Of a stretch of DNA of 64,000 nt, positions 10,010-20,385 are shown piece after piece. Position 1 is the stretch's first letter. Each line of letters begins with the position of its first letter. This stretch comes from Prochlorococcus sp. AG-363-M21 (lineage in GTDB: Bacteria > Cyanobacteriota > Cyanobacteriia > PCC-6307 > Cyanobiaceae), in assembly GCA_003278305.1 (NCBI GenBank), contig QCFU01000007.1:1-64000 (forward strand). Direction: 5' to 3'. The notes beneath the pieces were generated by a model. That model was not told where the DNA came from and did no database searches. It was given only the letters and a program-made list of their open reading frames with translations. Both the position numbers and the translations under genes were made by a program.

Positions 10010-12043
10010 TTATCTTACAAGTTTCTTTCTTAATTGATGTATCTTATCTCTTAAAGTCGCGGCTTTTTCAAAATTTAATTCTTTTGCTGCTTTTTTCATT
10101 TGTTCTTCCAATTTATCAATTATTTCTGGCAAAGATTCAATTGGAACACTAAAGTCATTTCTATCCTGTAAATCATTAACAAAATTACTTGTAATATCAA
10201 CTATATCTTTATCAGATCCATCTTGATTTAAACGTCTTGAAAGTTCTAGAAAAGATAATATAGAGTTAGTAGATTTTCTACCAGCTGGCATTGGGTTAAT
10301 GCCATGTTTTAAGTTATAGTCTTTCTGCATAGAACGCCTGCGATCAGTCTCTTCAATAGCCTTAGCCATTGAATCAGTAAGTTTATCTGCATAAAGCAAA
10401 GCAAAACCTTCTACATGACGTGCTGCTCTTCCAATTGTTTGAATTAACGACCTGGTGGCCCTAAGAAAACCTTCTTTATCAGCATCTAAAATAACAACTA
10501 ATGAAACTTCAGGAAGGTCTAAACCTTCACGTAATAAATTGACACCAACCAATACATCATAAACTCCTGTTCTTAGATCTTGAATAATTTCTATCCTTTC
10601 AATAGAGTGAATTTCTGAATGAAGATAACAAACTTTAATAGAGTTTTCTGAAAGATAATCACTTAAGTCTTCTGCCATTCTTTTAGTTAAAGTTGTAATT
10701 AATACTCTTTGTCTTTTTTTTACTCTATGACCAATTTCATTCAATAAATCATCTACTTGACCCTTAGTAGGGCGCACTTCAACTAAAGGATCTAAGACAC
10801 CTGTCGGCCTAATAACTTGCTCTACAATAGCTCCTTTACTTTTCTCCAATTCCCAATCACCAGGAGTTGCGCTAACAAAAACAGTTTGTTTAGCTTTTTC
10901 CCAAAATTCCTCAGACTTTAAAGGTCTATTATCGGCTGCGCTAGGGAGCCTAAAACCATGATCGATTAAAACCTTTTTCCTTGATTGATCGCCATTATAC
11001 ATAGCTCTTAATTGAGAGCAAGTAACATGGCTTTCATCAACAATTAATAACCAATTATCTGGAAAATAATCTATTAAGCATTCAGGCGGAGTCCCTTCTT
11101 TCCTTCCCGACAAATGGCGGGCATAATTTTCAACACCATTACAATATCCAACCTCCCTTAACATCTCAAGATCATACTTTGTTCTTTGTTCTAATCTTTG
11201 CGCTTCTAAAAGTTTACCTTCTGAATTAAAGTAATTTAGTTGATTTTTTAATTCATTACTAATATCTCCTACAGCAGATAATAATCTTTCTTTAGGAGTA
11301 ACAAAATGCTTGGCGGGGTAAATATTTATCGAAGAGATTGTATCCAATATCTCACCTGTAATAGGATCAACATATTTTATAGATTCTATTTCCTCACCAA
11401 ATAATTCTATTCTTACAAGTCTATCGTCATATGCTGGACCAATTTCTAAAACATCCCCTTTTAAACGAAAAGTTCCTCTTGAAATCGTAAGATCATTTCT
11501 TAAGTATTGATTACTAACTAATTCTCTTATATAAAATCTAAGGTTAATTTCTTTGCCAACTTCAAATCGAACAGATGCTTTTAAATACTCGCTAGGTATT
11601 CCTAAACCATAAATACAACTAATTGATGCTACAACTATAACATCTTCTCTTTCAAATAAAGAACGAGTAGCAGAATGCCTAAGCATATCAATTTCTTCGT
11701 TAATAGAAGAAGTTTTTGCTATATATGTATCACTTATAGGAACATATGCTTCAGGTTGATAATAATCATAATACGAAATAAAATATTCAACTGCATTATT
11801 AGGGAAAAACTCTCGCAATTCATTGCAAAGTTGAGCAGCAAGAGTTTTATTATGAGCCAAAACTAATGATGGGCGACCTGTTTGGGCTATAACATTTGCA
11901 ATTGTGAAGGTTTTTCCAGTACCCGTAGCTCCTAATAAAGTTTGAAATCTCTTGCCAGAGTTTACACCGTGAACTAAATCAGAAATAGCGCTAGGCTGAT
12001 CTCCTTTAGGAGAATATGGAGATTTCAGTTGATATAAATTCAT
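10010..12043 (-). CDS. uvrB: Excinuclease ABC subunit B
   Basis: UvrB is the damage-verifying helicase-like subunit of UvrABC nucleotide excision repair. The 677-residue protein has Walker A GATGTGKT near residue 40, the beta-hairpin region [12 protein letters not shown], the DESH Walker B variant, helicase motifs ([44 protein letters not shown]) and a C-terminal UVR domain ([17 protein letters not shown]) that contacts UvrC or UvrA. The length is standard. It lies 52 bases downstream of the DUF561 gene on the same strand. I see no LexA-like box in the short gap before it. Confidence 0.98.
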   Translation of the reverse strand: MNLYQLKSPYSPKGDQPSAISDLVHGVNSGKRFQTLLGATGTGKTFTIANVIAQTGRPSLVLAHNKTLAAQLCNELREFFPNNAVEYFISYYDYYQPEAYVPISDTYIAKTSSINEEIDMLRHSATRSLFEREDVIVVASISCIYGLGIPSEYLKASVRFEVGKEINLRFYIRELVSNQYLRNDLTISRGTFRLKGDVLEIGPAYDDRLVRIELFGEEIESIKYVDPITGEILDTISSINIYPAKHFVTPKERLLSAVGDISNELKNQLNYFNSEGKLLEAQRLEQRTKYDLEMLREVGYCNGVENYARHLSGRKEGTPPECLIDYFPDNWLLIVDESHVTCSQLRAMYNGDQSRKKVLIDHGFRLPSAADNRPLKSEEFWEKAKQTVFVSATPGDWELEKSKGAIVEQVIRPTGVLDPLVEVRPTKGQVDDLLNEIGHRVKKRQRVLITTLTKRMAEDLSDYLSENSIKVCYLHSEIHSIERIEIIQDLRTGVYDVLVGVNLLREGLDLPEVSLVVILDADKEGFLRATRSLIQTIGRAARHVEGFALLYADKLTDSMAKAIEETDRRRSMQKDYNLKHGINPMPAGRKSTNSILSFLELSRRLNQDGSDKDIVDITSNFVNDLQDRNDFSVPIESLPEIIDKLEEQMKKAAKELNFEKAATLRDKIHQLRKKLVR

Positions 12044-12095
12044 CGCAATATCAAAGATAAGTTATATATTTTCCTTTTATTAATTTCTAATTTTT

Positions 12096-12875
12096 TTAAA
12101 AGGTCTCATTTAACACTCGATCTGAAGCATCTATTGCAGTCCTAAGATTTTTAACCATCGCTATCATTTCTAACTCACTATCCAACCGATTAACCACCGA
12201 ACCTACTCCTACTCCTGATGCTCCTGATGCAAATGCCATACCAACAGTCGCTTCTGACAAACCTGATGCACATATCAAAGGAACTTCAATTTGACATTCA
12301 GAAAAGCTCTTAAAAATAGTTTGCACAGCTGCTAGCGTTGGCGCAGCTTTTTCTATCAATCCAAGCACACCAGGGTTCTTTGGAGTTGCTTTAACGCTTC
12401 CTTCTGTCTGAATAATATCTGCTCCTACATCAACTAAGTCTATTGCTAATTGGGCCTGTTGATCTAAAGGCAAAAGATGAGGGACAGTCACAGATAAAGG
12501 AATATCCTTGATAAGTTTTTTGGATTGAATCGCCAAATCAAGAACTTCTCTTGCATTAAAGAAACGACCTTGAGGATAAAAAGAATCAAAATTACCTATT
12601 TCGATCATAGATGCCCCCGCTCTTACAGCCTCAACAAACAACTCGGGCTCCACAGAACTAACACATATCGGCAAACCTGAGGCTTTTATAGCTAATCGAA
12701 CTAAATGAGGATCACATGCTACATCAATCAAATCAGCACCGCCAAGACCTGCAGCTTTAGCAATTCGAGTGACTGATTGCTGATCAAAATTATTTAACCC
12801 TGAAATAACCTTAAGCAATGAGCAACTGGCAATTTTTTGACTAAGTGTCAAAGGAAGGTTTCGAAAAGACATCAA
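12096..12875 (-). CDS. DUF561 (Ycf23-like) TIM-barrel protein
   Basis: A 259-residue protein with the TIM-barrel pattern of DUF561, the cyanobacterial counterpart of plastid Ycf23. Signatures are KVISGLNNFD near residue 25, AAGLGGADLIDVACDP, GASMIEIGNFDSFYPQG and the phosphate-binding-like ASGASGVGVGSVVNRL near the C-terminus. No enzymatic reaction is established for the family that I can name. It is divergent from tilS and is followed by uvrB. The start is the ATG at 12875; a second Met follows at once. Confidence 0.88.
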   Translation of the reverse strand: MMSFRNLPLTLSQKIASCSLLKVISGLNNFDQQSVTRIAKAAGLGGADLIDVACDPHLVRLAIKASGLPICVSSVEPELFVEAVRAGASMIEIGNFDSFYPQGRFFNAREVLDLAIQSKKLIKDIPLSVTVPHLLPLDQQAQLAIDLVDVGADIIQTEGSVKATPKNPGVLGLIEKAAPTLAAVQTIFKSFSECQIEVPLICASGLSEATVGMAFASGASGVGVGSVVNRLDSELEMIAMVKNLRTAIDASDRVLNETF

Positions 12876-12956
12876 TGCAATTACATATATCCTGATTGTG
12901 ACATCCTTCTTGCAAAAGAACTATCAAACCAAGCTCCCTGGCTGTCTGAAACTGAA

Positions 12957-13979
12957 ATGTCACAATCCTCCAACAAAGAAACTCCTTGGAGTCAATGGCA
13001 TAATCGCCTAAACAAATTTCTAATAACCAAAGAAAATTTACTTCCTAAAGAAGTGCCACTTCTGCTATCAGTCTCAGGTGGCCAAGATTCTATGGCTCTT
13101 TTGAAATTAATTCTAGACCTAAAAAGACTATACAAATGGGAATTACATGTCTGGCACGGTGACCATGGATGGCACTTAGAATCTAAAACTTTCAGTCAAG
13201 AATTAGAAATTTGGTGCAAAAATCAAGGATTAAATTTTATATGTCAGCGTGCCAACAAAGATGAAGTCAAGAGTGAAGTAGAAGCACGTAATTGGCGCTA
13301 TAACAATTTATCCAAAATAGCGAAAAGTTTATATAAGCAAAATAATGACTTCAATTGCAAGCATGTTTTAACTGGACATACAGCAAGTGATAAAGCAGAA
13401 ACACTTGTTCTAAATTTAGCTCGTGGAGCTTACTTAGGTGGCTTAAGCAGTCTAAAAGAATCTAGACAATTAGAAAGAGATATTCATCTTATTAGGCCTT
13501 TAATAATTTTTAGTAGAGAAGAAACTGCTCAAATTTGTAATCACTTTAATTTACCAATATGGATAGACCCAAGTAATCAAAATCTAAAATTTAATAGAAA
13601 TAAAATTAGACATGAAATAATTCCAAGATTGGAAGAGATGTATCCTGGAAGTAGTATGAGAATTGCAGCACTTTCAGAAAAGCTAGCCGAGGTAAAGAAT
13701 AATCAAGATGACTTAATCAACTTTGGAATCAGAAAAATAAAGCATGGAGAAAAACTTTGTAGACAAGAACTCTTAAAGCTAAGTAAAGACAATCAAAGAA
13801 ATATACTTGCTAAATGGTTAACACTTGAAGGAGTTCCTATGCTTTCTGCCGCACAATTAGAAGATCTGCGCAGTAATACGTGCAGAAAATTATCTTCCGG
13901 CTCTAGAAAACTTTCTAAAGGATGGAAAATTAAATGGAATAAAAATACTATACAAATAATTAATTCAATAAATCAATAA
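12957..13979 (+). CDS. tilS: tRNA(Ile)-lysidine synthase
   Basis: TilS attaches lysine to C34 of the CAU-anticodon tRNA-Ile so it reads AUA, an essential step. The PP-loop ATPase signature LSVSGGQDSMAL is near residue 34, followed by HVWHGDHGWH and the HTASDKAETLVLNLARG segment that is diagnostic for TilS; WIDPSNQNLKFNRNKIRHEIIP also matches. I start at the ATG at 12957 (340 residues). The frame is open further left to 12837, but that would overlap the divergent DUF561 gene and adds no family similarity. It converges with rnj. Confidence 0.94.
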   Translation: MSQSSNKETPWSQWHNRLNKFLITKENLLPKEVPLLLSVSGGQDSMALLKLILDLKRLYKWELHVWHGDHGWHLESKTFSQELEIWCKNQGLNFICQRANKDEVKSEVEARNWRYNNLSKIAKSLYKQNNDFNCKHVLTGHTASDKAETLVLNLARGAYLGGLSSLKESRQLERDIHLIRPLIIFSREETAQICNHFNLPIWIDPSNQNLKFNRNKIRHEIIPRLEEMYPGSSMRIAALSEKLAEVKNNQDDLINFGIRKIKHGEKLCRQELLKLSKDNQRNILAKWLTLEGVPMLSAAQLEDLRSNTCRKLSSGSRKLSKGWKIKWNKNTIQIINSINQ

Positions 13980-14003
13980 TTAAGAAAATATTTTTATTAA
14001 TTA
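13977..14003. terminator. AT-rich dyad between tilS and rnj
   Basis: TAATTAA and TTAATTA flank a 13-base AT-only spacer between two convergent genes. Next to it, 14001-14012 is the perfect palindrome TTAGCTAGCTAA, which overlaps the rnj stop codon. Either could act as a weak two-way terminator; low pairing strength keeps confidence low. Confidence 0.3.
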
Positions 14004-14004
14004 G

Positions 14005-15987
14005 CTAGCTAACAGCAGATCGACGGCGTCTTGTTCGACCAGTTGGCAAGTCTAAAGATTGATCTTCTAAAGTTTTTTGCTTATTTAATTCTTGACTTTT
14101 CGAAGAAGTTGCTGGTGAAGGATGCTGATTATTATTAATTGTTTTTCCTTGTGAGTTGATTAATTGTTCAGCAGGTTTTTTGTTTTGTGTAGAAGAAAGT
14201 TCAATATCCGCACGACCTTTATATTTTGGTGTTCCTGATGGTGCAGGTTGAACTAAACAAAGTATAAGAGGTTCTACTTGAAACTCTCGCCTCATCCTTC
14301 TTGCAATACCAGTTTCTACTTCCCTTTGAAAACCAATCCAATCCACTTCAATTGATGAGCTGCTTGTTTGTCTTGAAAGTTGTTTCCATCTATTTTCTAA
14401 AACCCAAGTTATTTCTTTTTCAGTCCAAAGAGATATTTTGCGAGGTTCAGCAGTCGTAACAACTCCACGAAGATTAACTCTTGGTGGAGCCACCATAGCT
14501 GCATCAGTACTTACAGCAGCAAGAACAGTAATCACTCCATCTTCAGCTAATTGTTGACGTTCTTTTAAAACACGTGCATCAACAATTCCAGTTCTTGAGC
14601 CATCCAAAAGTTCTATTCCTGCCTTGACTGGATCCCCTTTTGAAATTGAATCTTCAGTTAACTGAACTACATCTCCATTCTCAAGAATCAAAATATTATC
14701 TTCCGGAACCCCCATCGTCTGAGCACTTTTACTATGACAAATCAACATTCTGTGCTCTCCATGCACAGGAACAAAGTACTTAGGTTTTGTTAAAGCTAAC
14801 ATCAATTTCTGATCCTCTTGAAAACCATGGCCTGATACATGAATTCCCTCTCCTTTTCCATAAACAACCTTTGCTCCCAACTTCATTAATCGATCAATTG
14901 TATTAACAACAGAAATTGTATTTCCAGGAATAGGGCTAGCTGAAAAGATAATTGTGTCGCTTGTTTTGACCTGTACATGTTGATGATCCCCTCTAGAAAT
15001 TCTACTTAGAGCTGCCAACGGTTCCCCTTGACTACCTGTCATCAGTAAAAGTGTTTCTCTGTCTGGGAGATCTCTAATTTGTTTAATAGGCACAAATAAA
15101 TCATCTGGTGCTTTCATATATCCAATTTCTCTTGCTTTTGCTATTACATTGAGCATTGATCTGCCTAATAAGCCCACCTTGCGACCATGCTTTAAAGCAA
15201 GCTCTAATATCATTGCTACTCGATGAATAGAACTCGCAAAAGTTGTAATAATTACTCTCCCTTGCGCTTCTGCAACATGTCTTTCTAAAGAAGGGAAGAC
15301 TGTTCGTTCAGAGGGGCACCATCCAGGAACCTCAGCATTAGTAGAATCACTAAATAAGCACAAAACTCCTTCTTTACCATGATGGGCTAAACGCTCAAGG
15401 TCAAAATGTTCTCCATCAACTGGAGTATGGTCAAATTTAAAGTCTCCTGTAAAAATTATTGTTCCAACTGGTGTCTTAATAGCTAATGAAAAACTATCAG
15501 CCATTGAATGTGTATTTCGTATAAATTCAATTGAAAAAGACTGACCTATTTTGACTTGATCTCTGGGACCAACCGTTTGAATTGTTGTTCTATCTGCTAC
15601 CCCTGCTTCTTCCATCTTGCCTTGCAGCATAGACATAGCCAAACGAGGACCATAAATAACTGGAATATTGAAATGTTTTAAATGATGTGAAATACCTCCA
15701 ATATGATCCTCATGACCATGCGTAACAATCATTCCCCTTATTCGCTGTTGATTCTCACGCAAATAAGTTGTATCAGGCATCACTACATTGACGCCATGCA
15801 TTCCATCACTAGGGAATGCAAGGCCTGCATCAACGAGCATTAAGTCATCACCATATTCAAAGACACAAGTATTTTTTCCAATTTCATGGAGTCCTCCAAG
15901 TGGAATAACTCTTAGTGATGGCTGCTTTTTTTTTGTATTCTTTGAAGCGTAAGCTTGAGAAGAAGAAGCTGAAATGCTAGTAGTCAT
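14005..15987 (-). CDS. rnj: Ribonuclease J
   Basis: RNase J is a metallo-beta-lactamase/beta-CASP nuclease with 5'-3' exo- and endonuclease activity in RNA turnover and maturation. The 660-residue protein has GGLHEIGKN near residue 31, the zinc motif HGHEDH at 90-95, later metal ligands (NTHSMADS, FTGDFKFDHTP), and the beta-CASP motifs TGSQGEP and SGHGFQEDQ, with VHGEHRML. After residue 600 comes a disordered tail ending in a basic GRTRRRRS. It is downstream of asd and dapA on the same strand; the order asd-dapA-rnj is also known from Bacillus subtilis. Confidence 0.96.
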   Translation of the reverse strand: MTTSISASSSQAYASKNTKKKQPSLRVIPLGGLHEIGKNTCVFEYGDDLMLVDAGLAFPSDGMHGVNVVMPDTTYLRENQQRIRGMIVTHGHEDHIGGISHHLKHFNIPVIYGPRLAMSMLQGKMEEAGVADRTTIQTVGPRDQVKIGQSFSIEFIRNTHSMADSFSLAIKTPVGTIIFTGDFKFDHTPVDGEHFDLERLAHHGKEGVLCLFSDSTNAEVPGWCPSERTVFPSLERHVAEAQGRVIITTFASSIHRVAMILELALKHGRKVGLLGRSMLNVIAKAREIGYMKAPDDLFVPIKQIRDLPDRETLLLMTGSQGEPLAALSRISRGDHQHVQVKTSDTIIFSASPIPGNTISVVNTIDRLMKLGAKVVYGKGEGIHVSGHGFQEDQKLMLALTKPKYFVPVHGEHRMLICHSKSAQTMGVPEDNILILENGDVVQLTEDSISKGDPVKAGIELLDGSRTGIVDARVLKERQQLAEDGVITVLAAVSTDAAMVAPPRVNLRGVVTTAEPRKISLWTEKEITWVLENRWKQLSRQTSSSSIEVDWIGFQREVETGIARRMRREFQVEPLILCLVQPAPSGTPKYKGRADIELSSTQNKKPAEQLINSQGKTINNNQHPSPATSSKSQELNKQKTLEDQSLDLPTGRTRRRRSAVS

Positions 15988-16067
15988 TTGAAAAGTATGG
16001 TGCAGATAAAGACTTTTTTAGGAAGACAAATCACTTATTAAAGCCAATAACAAAAGAAAGCTTTTTA

Positions 16068-16976
16068 TTAAATTTGTCGCAATGAATTAATTATATCGAC
16101 TAAGTCCTCTTTCATAACTTTATTTAGCGAAATCAATGGTTTGCGAGGACTACCCACCTCCCAGCCAATAATTTCAAGAGCAGCTTTTACCGGAATGGGA
16201 TTGGTTGTTGCAAATAAAGCTTTAAAAAGAGGTTGTAATTGTTCATGATAACCAAGTGCATCAGTAAATTGCCCTTTATAAAAAGAGTCAATCATTATCT
16301 TCAAGCGCCTTCCAACAATATGGCTTGCGACACTAACTACCCCTACTGCGCCCACAGATAGCATTGGAAGCAGTAATGCATCATCTCCGCTGTAAATAGC
16401 AAAGCCTGAACCACAGGCCATCCTTAGATCTGTAACTTCACTCACTGTCCCACTAGCTGCCTTAAAACTCACAATATTCTGGCAATCCATTAATTTTTTA
16501 ACTGTAGCTGGATGCAAAGAGCAACCAGTTCTACCAGGAATGTTGTAAAGCATTAAAGGCAACTCAGGCGCAGAGTTGGCGACTGCACGAAAATGACTCT
16601 CTAGACCCTCTTGAGGAGGCTTGTTGTAATAAGGCACTACTACCAATGCACCGTCAGCCCCTACTTCAAAAGCTTTAACCGTAGCTTCAATAGCTTCATC
16701 GGTACTATTACTACCTGTCCCAGCCAATACTTTTACTTTATTTCCAACGACATTCTTAACAGTTTCAAGCAATTGATATTGTTCATCCCAGCTAAGAGTT
16801 GGCGATTCTCCAGTGGTGCCACAAACCACTATTCCATCAGATCCTTCATCTACTAAATATCTTGCAAGTCTTCCAGCTAAAGCAAGATCAACATTACCTT
16901 CCCTATCAAAAGGGGTCACCATTGCTGTTAATAAGCGACCGAAAGGAGTTGGTGATAAATGTGCTAAGGCAGTCAT
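16068..16976 (-). CDS. dapA: 4-hydroxy-tetrahydrodipicolinate synthase
   Basis: DapA condenses pyruvate with aspartate semialdehyde, the first step specific to the lysine/diaminopimelate branch. The 302-residue TIM barrel shows the opening TAMVTPFD, the [10 protein letters not shown] substrate motif, the active-site tyrosine in [12 protein letters not shown] and the Schiff-base lysine in IVSFKAASG. Its ATG overlaps the asd stop codon by one base, so translation is probably coupled. rnj follows 80 bases downstream. Confidence 0.97.
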   Translation of the reverse strand: MTALAHLSPTPFGRLLTAMVTPFDREGNVDLALAGRLARYLVDEGSDGIVVCGTTGESPTLSWDEQYQLLETVKNVVGNKVKVLAGTGSNSTDEAIEATVKAFEVGADGALVVVPYYNKPPQEGLESHFRAVANSAPELPLMLYNIPGRTGCSLHPATVKKLMDCQNIVSFKAASGTVSEVTDLRMACGSGFAIYSGDDALLLPMLSVGAVGVVSVASHIVGRRLKIMIDSFYKGQFTDALGYHEQLQPLFKALFATTNPIPVKAALEIIGWEVGSPRKPLISLNKVMKEDLVDIINSLRQI

Positions 16977-18013
16977 TAATTTGGAAGCAAAAGCTCTGCT
17001 ATCTGAACCGCATTTAAAGCAGCTCCCTTACGAATTTGATCTCCACAAAGCCATAATTCCAAACAATTCGGATGACTAATATCTTGACGAATTCTTCCTA
17101 CAGCCACTGAATCTTGCCCAGTAACATCATTTGGCATAGGAAATCTATTCATTTGCTTATTCTCTATCAATTTAAGACCCGCTGCAGTTTTTAACGCTTC
17201 TCTAGCAGAGTCTATTGAAATGGGTTTCTCAAATTCAATATTCACAGATTCTGAATGTGCTCGTAAAACAGGAACTCTTACACATGTTGCCGTTAAAGGT
17301 AAATTGGGTAGATCCATTATTTTACGAGTTTCATTAACCATTTTCATTTCCTCCTCACAATAATCATTGGGCCCGAGAGGAGAATTATGCAAAAACAGAT
17401 TAAAAGCTAGTGAATAAGGCAAAACATTACTTTTCGGAATTTGACCATTTAAAACTTTCAAGCTTAATTCTTTCAACTCTTCCATTGCCATTGCTCCTGC
17501 CCCACTTGCAGATTGATAAGTAGACACAACAACTCTTTTTAATGGTGAAATTGCTGCCAAAGGGAACAAAGCAACAGCTAATAAAATTGTTGTGCAATTG
17601 GGATTCGCAATAGTTCCTGTATGAGTGAATGCATCTTGAGGGTTAACCTCAGGAACTACTAGTGGAACATCCAAATCCATCCGAAAGGCACTTGAATTAT
17701 CAATCAAAACAGCACCTTGAGCATTAATCTCCTTTCGCCATTGCTTTGAAACCGATCCACCTGCAGAAGCAAAAACCAAGTCTATGCCTTGAAATTCTTC
17801 CGCAGAAGCTTCTCTAAGTATTAATTTTTTTTTGTTCCATTTTTGTGTGGTACCTGATGAACGAGCTGATGACAATAATTTCAAATCATTAATAGGAAAA
17901 GAACGATTATCCAAAATCTGAATAAGTTCCTTGCCAACTGCACCACTTGCACCAAGTACAGCTACATTCAGAGGTCTATTAGGGAAAGAATTCTTAAGGT
18001 TCAAGTCAATCAA
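16976..18013 (-). CDS. asd: Aspartate-semialdehyde dehydrogenase
   Basis: Asd reduces aspartyl phosphate (the LysC product) to aspartate semialdehyde using NADPH. The 345-residue protein has the nucleotide-binding [14 protein letters not shown] near residue 18, the catalytic cysteine in [11 protein letters not shown], and the substrate-binding [17 protein letters not shown] and [12 protein letters not shown] segments. It is the first gene of the leftward asd-dapA set; the TAATG junction with dapA shares one base. The gap of 158 bases to tig holds divergent promoters. Confidence 0.97.
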   Translation of the reverse strand: MIDLNLKNSFPNRPLNVAVLGASGAVGKELIQILDNRSFPINDLKLLSSARSSGTTQKWNKKKLILREASAEEFQGIDLVFASAGGSVSKQWRKEINAQGAVLIDNSSAFRMDLDVPLVVPEVNPQDAFTHTGTIANPNCTTILLAVALFPLAAISPLKRVVVSTYQSASGAGAMAMEELKELSLKVLNGQIPKSNVLPYSLAFNLFLHNSPLGPNDYCEEEMKMVNETRKIMDLPNLPLTATCVRVPVLRAHSESVNIEFEKPISIDSAREALKTAAGLKLIENKQMNRFPMPNDVTGQDSVAVGRIRQDISHPNCLELWLCGDQIRKGAALNAVQIAELLLPN

Positions 18014-18171
18014 AAGCAGAAATGTGTTTTATAAAAGCTAATATGTAATTCTTTCTGAAAAAACATTCAAATATTCACAAAAAATCTATAAAGGATCAAC
18101 AGGTTTTGTTAGTTTGTCTAACTGTTTCTTAATCTATTGAGCTAACTAGGTTCATTTTTTCTAAATACCCA

Positions 18172-19584
18172 ATGACTATCTCCAGTTTAAAAGTTAAAAC
18201 CAAAGGCATGCCTGGTAGTCGTCTCGAAGTTGAATTGGAGATACCCTCATCTCAATGCAAAACAACATATGAAGAGGCATTAGCAGCACTCAGCAGATCA
18301 GCGAATCTGCCTGGATTCAGAAAAGGCAAAGTACCTAAAGCAGTCCTACTTCAACAAATTGGCCAAAAACGAATTCAAGCCTCGGCTCTAGAAACCTTAT
18401 TGTCAAAAGCCTGGGATCAAGCCTTAAAACAAGAATCTATCAAACCTCTTTGCGAACCTGAGTTAATTGGAGGCTTTGAAAAACTATTAGAAAAATTTAA
18501 TCCGGAAAAAAATCTGACCCTTACTTTAGCAACAGATATCACACCAATCGCCAAATTAAACAACACTAAAGGTCTGTCTGCTGAAGTTGAAAAAATCTCT
18601 TTTGACCCTAAAAAAGTCGATGAATTGATCGAGCAATCGAGAAAACAATTAGCAACAGTTATTCCTGTGGAAAACAGGAATGCTGCCAAAGGAGATATTG
18701 CTGTTATTAGCTTTAAAGGTATCTTTACTGATGATAAATCTGAAATAGAAGGAGGCAGTAGTGAGTCTATGGATGTCGAATTAGAGAAAGAGCAAATGAT
18801 TCCTGGTTTCATAGAAGGAATAATTGGAATGAATATTGATGAGGAAAAAACGGTTCAATGTACTTTCCCAAAAGATTACTCTCAAGAAAAAGCCAGAGGA
18901 AGGCAAGCAGAATTTACAATCCAATTAAAAGACTTAAAAACACGAGAATTGCCAAAGCTTGATGATGATTTCGCAAAACAAACAAGCGATCAAACAAATA
19001 TGGTTGATCTCAGAAATGAATTAACAAAACGTCTGAAAGAGGATACAAGTCTAAGAAATCAAAAAAATAAGCATGAGGCTCTCCTCCAAGAACTAGTAAA
19101 AGAATTAGAAATAGATCTTCCTAAATCACTCATCGAAAACGAAACGCGCAACTTAATAGAGCAAACTGCTAGAAACTTTGCCCAACAAGGAATTGACGTA
19201 AAATCAACCTTTACTCCAGAACTAATCAAAAAGCTTATGGAGTCTTCCAAACCAGAAGCAGAAGAAAACCTGCGTAAACAATTCGCTGTTTCTGCATTAG
19301 CGCAGCAAGAAGGACTTGAAGTTACCGATAAAGAGTTAAATCAAAAATTAAATGAAATCAAAGCAGAACTTGCCGGAGAAAAAAATATCGATCAAAACAA
19401 GTTGAAAGAAGTTGTATCAGCCGATTTATTGCAAGAAAAAGTCTTTTTATGGCTTGAGGAAAATAATGATGTCATTGATCAAGCATCTAAAAAGAGTCCA
19501 AAGCAAAAAAATACAACGGAAAAACAATCATCAAAGACAAAATCTACAAAAACAACCCAGAAAAAGCCCAAGTCAGAAGGCTAA
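18172..19584 (+). CDS. tig: Trigger factor
   Basis: Trigger factor is the ribosome-bound chaperone that meets nascent chains at the exit tunnel. The 470-residue protein shows the ribosome-binding signature LPGFRKGKVPKAVL near residue 44, a central FKBP-type PPIase domain (KGDIAVISFKGIFTDD through QCTFPKDYSQEKARGRQAEF) and a long helical C-terminal chaperone domain. It ends in a lysine/serine/threonine-rich tail. clpP and clpX follow on the same strand, the order also found in E. coli. Confidence 0.97.
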   Translation: MTISSLKVKTKGMPGSRLEVELEIPSSQCKTTYEEALAALSRSANLPGFRKGKVPKAVLLQQIGQKRIQASALETLLSKAWDQALKQESIKPLCEPELIGGFEKLLEKFNPEKNLTLTLATDITPIAKLNNTKGLSAEVEKISFDPKKVDELIEQSRKQLATVIPVENRNAAKGDIAVISFKGIFTDDKSEIEGGSSESMDVELEKEQMIPGFIEGIIGMNIDEEKTVQCTFPKDYSQEKARGRQAEFTIQLKDLKTRELPKLDDDFAKQTSDQTNMVDLRNELTKRLKEDTSLRNQKNKHEALLQELVKELEIDLPKSLIENETRNLIEQTARNFAQQGIDVKSTFTPELIKKLMESSKPEAEENLRKQFAVSALAQQEGLEVTDKELNQKLNEIKAELAGEKNIDQNKLKEVVSADLLQEKVFLWLEENNDVIDQASKKSPKQKNTTEKQSSKTKSTKTTQKKPKSEG

Positions 19585-19620
19585 CTTTTAGATTGTTCAA
19601 ACAAAAGCAAAAAACTTAGT

Positions 19621-20265
19621 GTGATTAAAGCCATCTCCAACCATCCAATTCAAAATCAATGGAAAGGCCCATTGCCTATTTCAGCAAATGGAATTCTCCC
19701 TACGGTTGTTGAACAATCTGGGAGAGGAGACCGAGCTTTTGATATTTACTCTCGTTTGCTCAGAGAAAGAATCATTTTTCTTGGAACAGATGTAAATGAT
19801 CAAATAGCTGATTCATTAGTAGCTCAAATGCTTTTTCTCGAAGCAGAAGACCCAGAAAAAGATATTCAGTTATATATCAATTCGCCAGGCGGTTCAGTCA
19901 CTGCTGGTTTGGCCATTTATGACACGATGCAGCAAGTTAATCCAAATATAGTAACTATTTGCTATGGCCTTGCTGCAAGCATGGGAGCTTTTTTGCTTGC
20001 TGGCGGAGAAAAAGGTAAAAGACTTGCATTACCAAATTCAAGAATAATGATTCATCAACCCCTTGGAGGGGCACAAGGTCAGGCTGTAGAAATTGAAATA
20101 CAAGCGAAAGAAATATTATTTCTGAAAGAAACCTTAAATAAGCTCTTAGCAGCTCATACTGGACAGCCACTTAATAAAATTTCTGAAGACACTGACAGAG
20201 ACCACTTTCTTTCCCCACAAGAAGCGGTTGAATACGGGCTAATAGACAAAGTAATTTCAGCCTAA
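19621..20265 (+). CDS. clpP: ATP-dependent Clp protease proteolytic subunit
   Basis: ClpP is the serine-protease chamber that degrades substrates fed by ClpX. In the 214-residue protein the catalytic triad reads Ser120 (GLAASMGAF), His145 (RIMIHQP) and Asp194 (DTDRDHFLS), and the oxyanion-hole glycines are in [11 protein letters not shown], so this is an active ClpP, not ClpR. The start is GTG at 19621. Position between tig and clpX suggests it is the ClpX partner, called ClpP2 in Synechococcus numbering; cyanobacteria carry other clpP and clpR paralogues elsewhere. Confidence 0.96.
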   Translation: MIKAISNHPIQNQWKGPLPISANGILPTVVEQSGRGDRAFDIYSRLLRERIIFLGTDVNDQIADSLVAQMLFLEAEDPEKDIQLYINSPGGSVTAGLAIYDTMQQVNPNIVTICYGLAASMGAFLLAGGEKGKRLALPNSRIMIHQPLGGAQGQAVEIEIQAKEILFLKETLNKLLAAHTGQPLNKISEDTDRDHFLSPQEAVEYGLIDKVISA

Positions 20266-20270
20266 AACTA

Positions 20271-20323
20271 AATAGGAAACGTTAAGGAAAGCTGACGAAG
20301 CTTGATTTAGCAACGATCCTATT
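20271..20323 (+). promoter_or_regulatory. Structured clpP-clpX intergenic segment
   Basis: An outer 7-bp inverted repeat AATAGGA/TCCTATT encloses an inner hairpin AAGCT/AGCTT with a 5-base loop, all in the 120 bases between clpP and clpX. The nesting suggests a folded RNA element in the clpX leader or an mRNA-processing site. This is inference from pairing only. Confidence 0.35.
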
Positions 20324-20385
20324 AATAAGGGCTGAAGTTCTCATGTCAGATCCTTTAACAACTAAGGCATTTTGTCCTAAAACCA

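Noticed and set aside
12837-12956. Upstream extension of tilS
   Set aside because: It would overlap the divergent DUF561 gene and adds no TilS-like sequence before the PP-loop domain.
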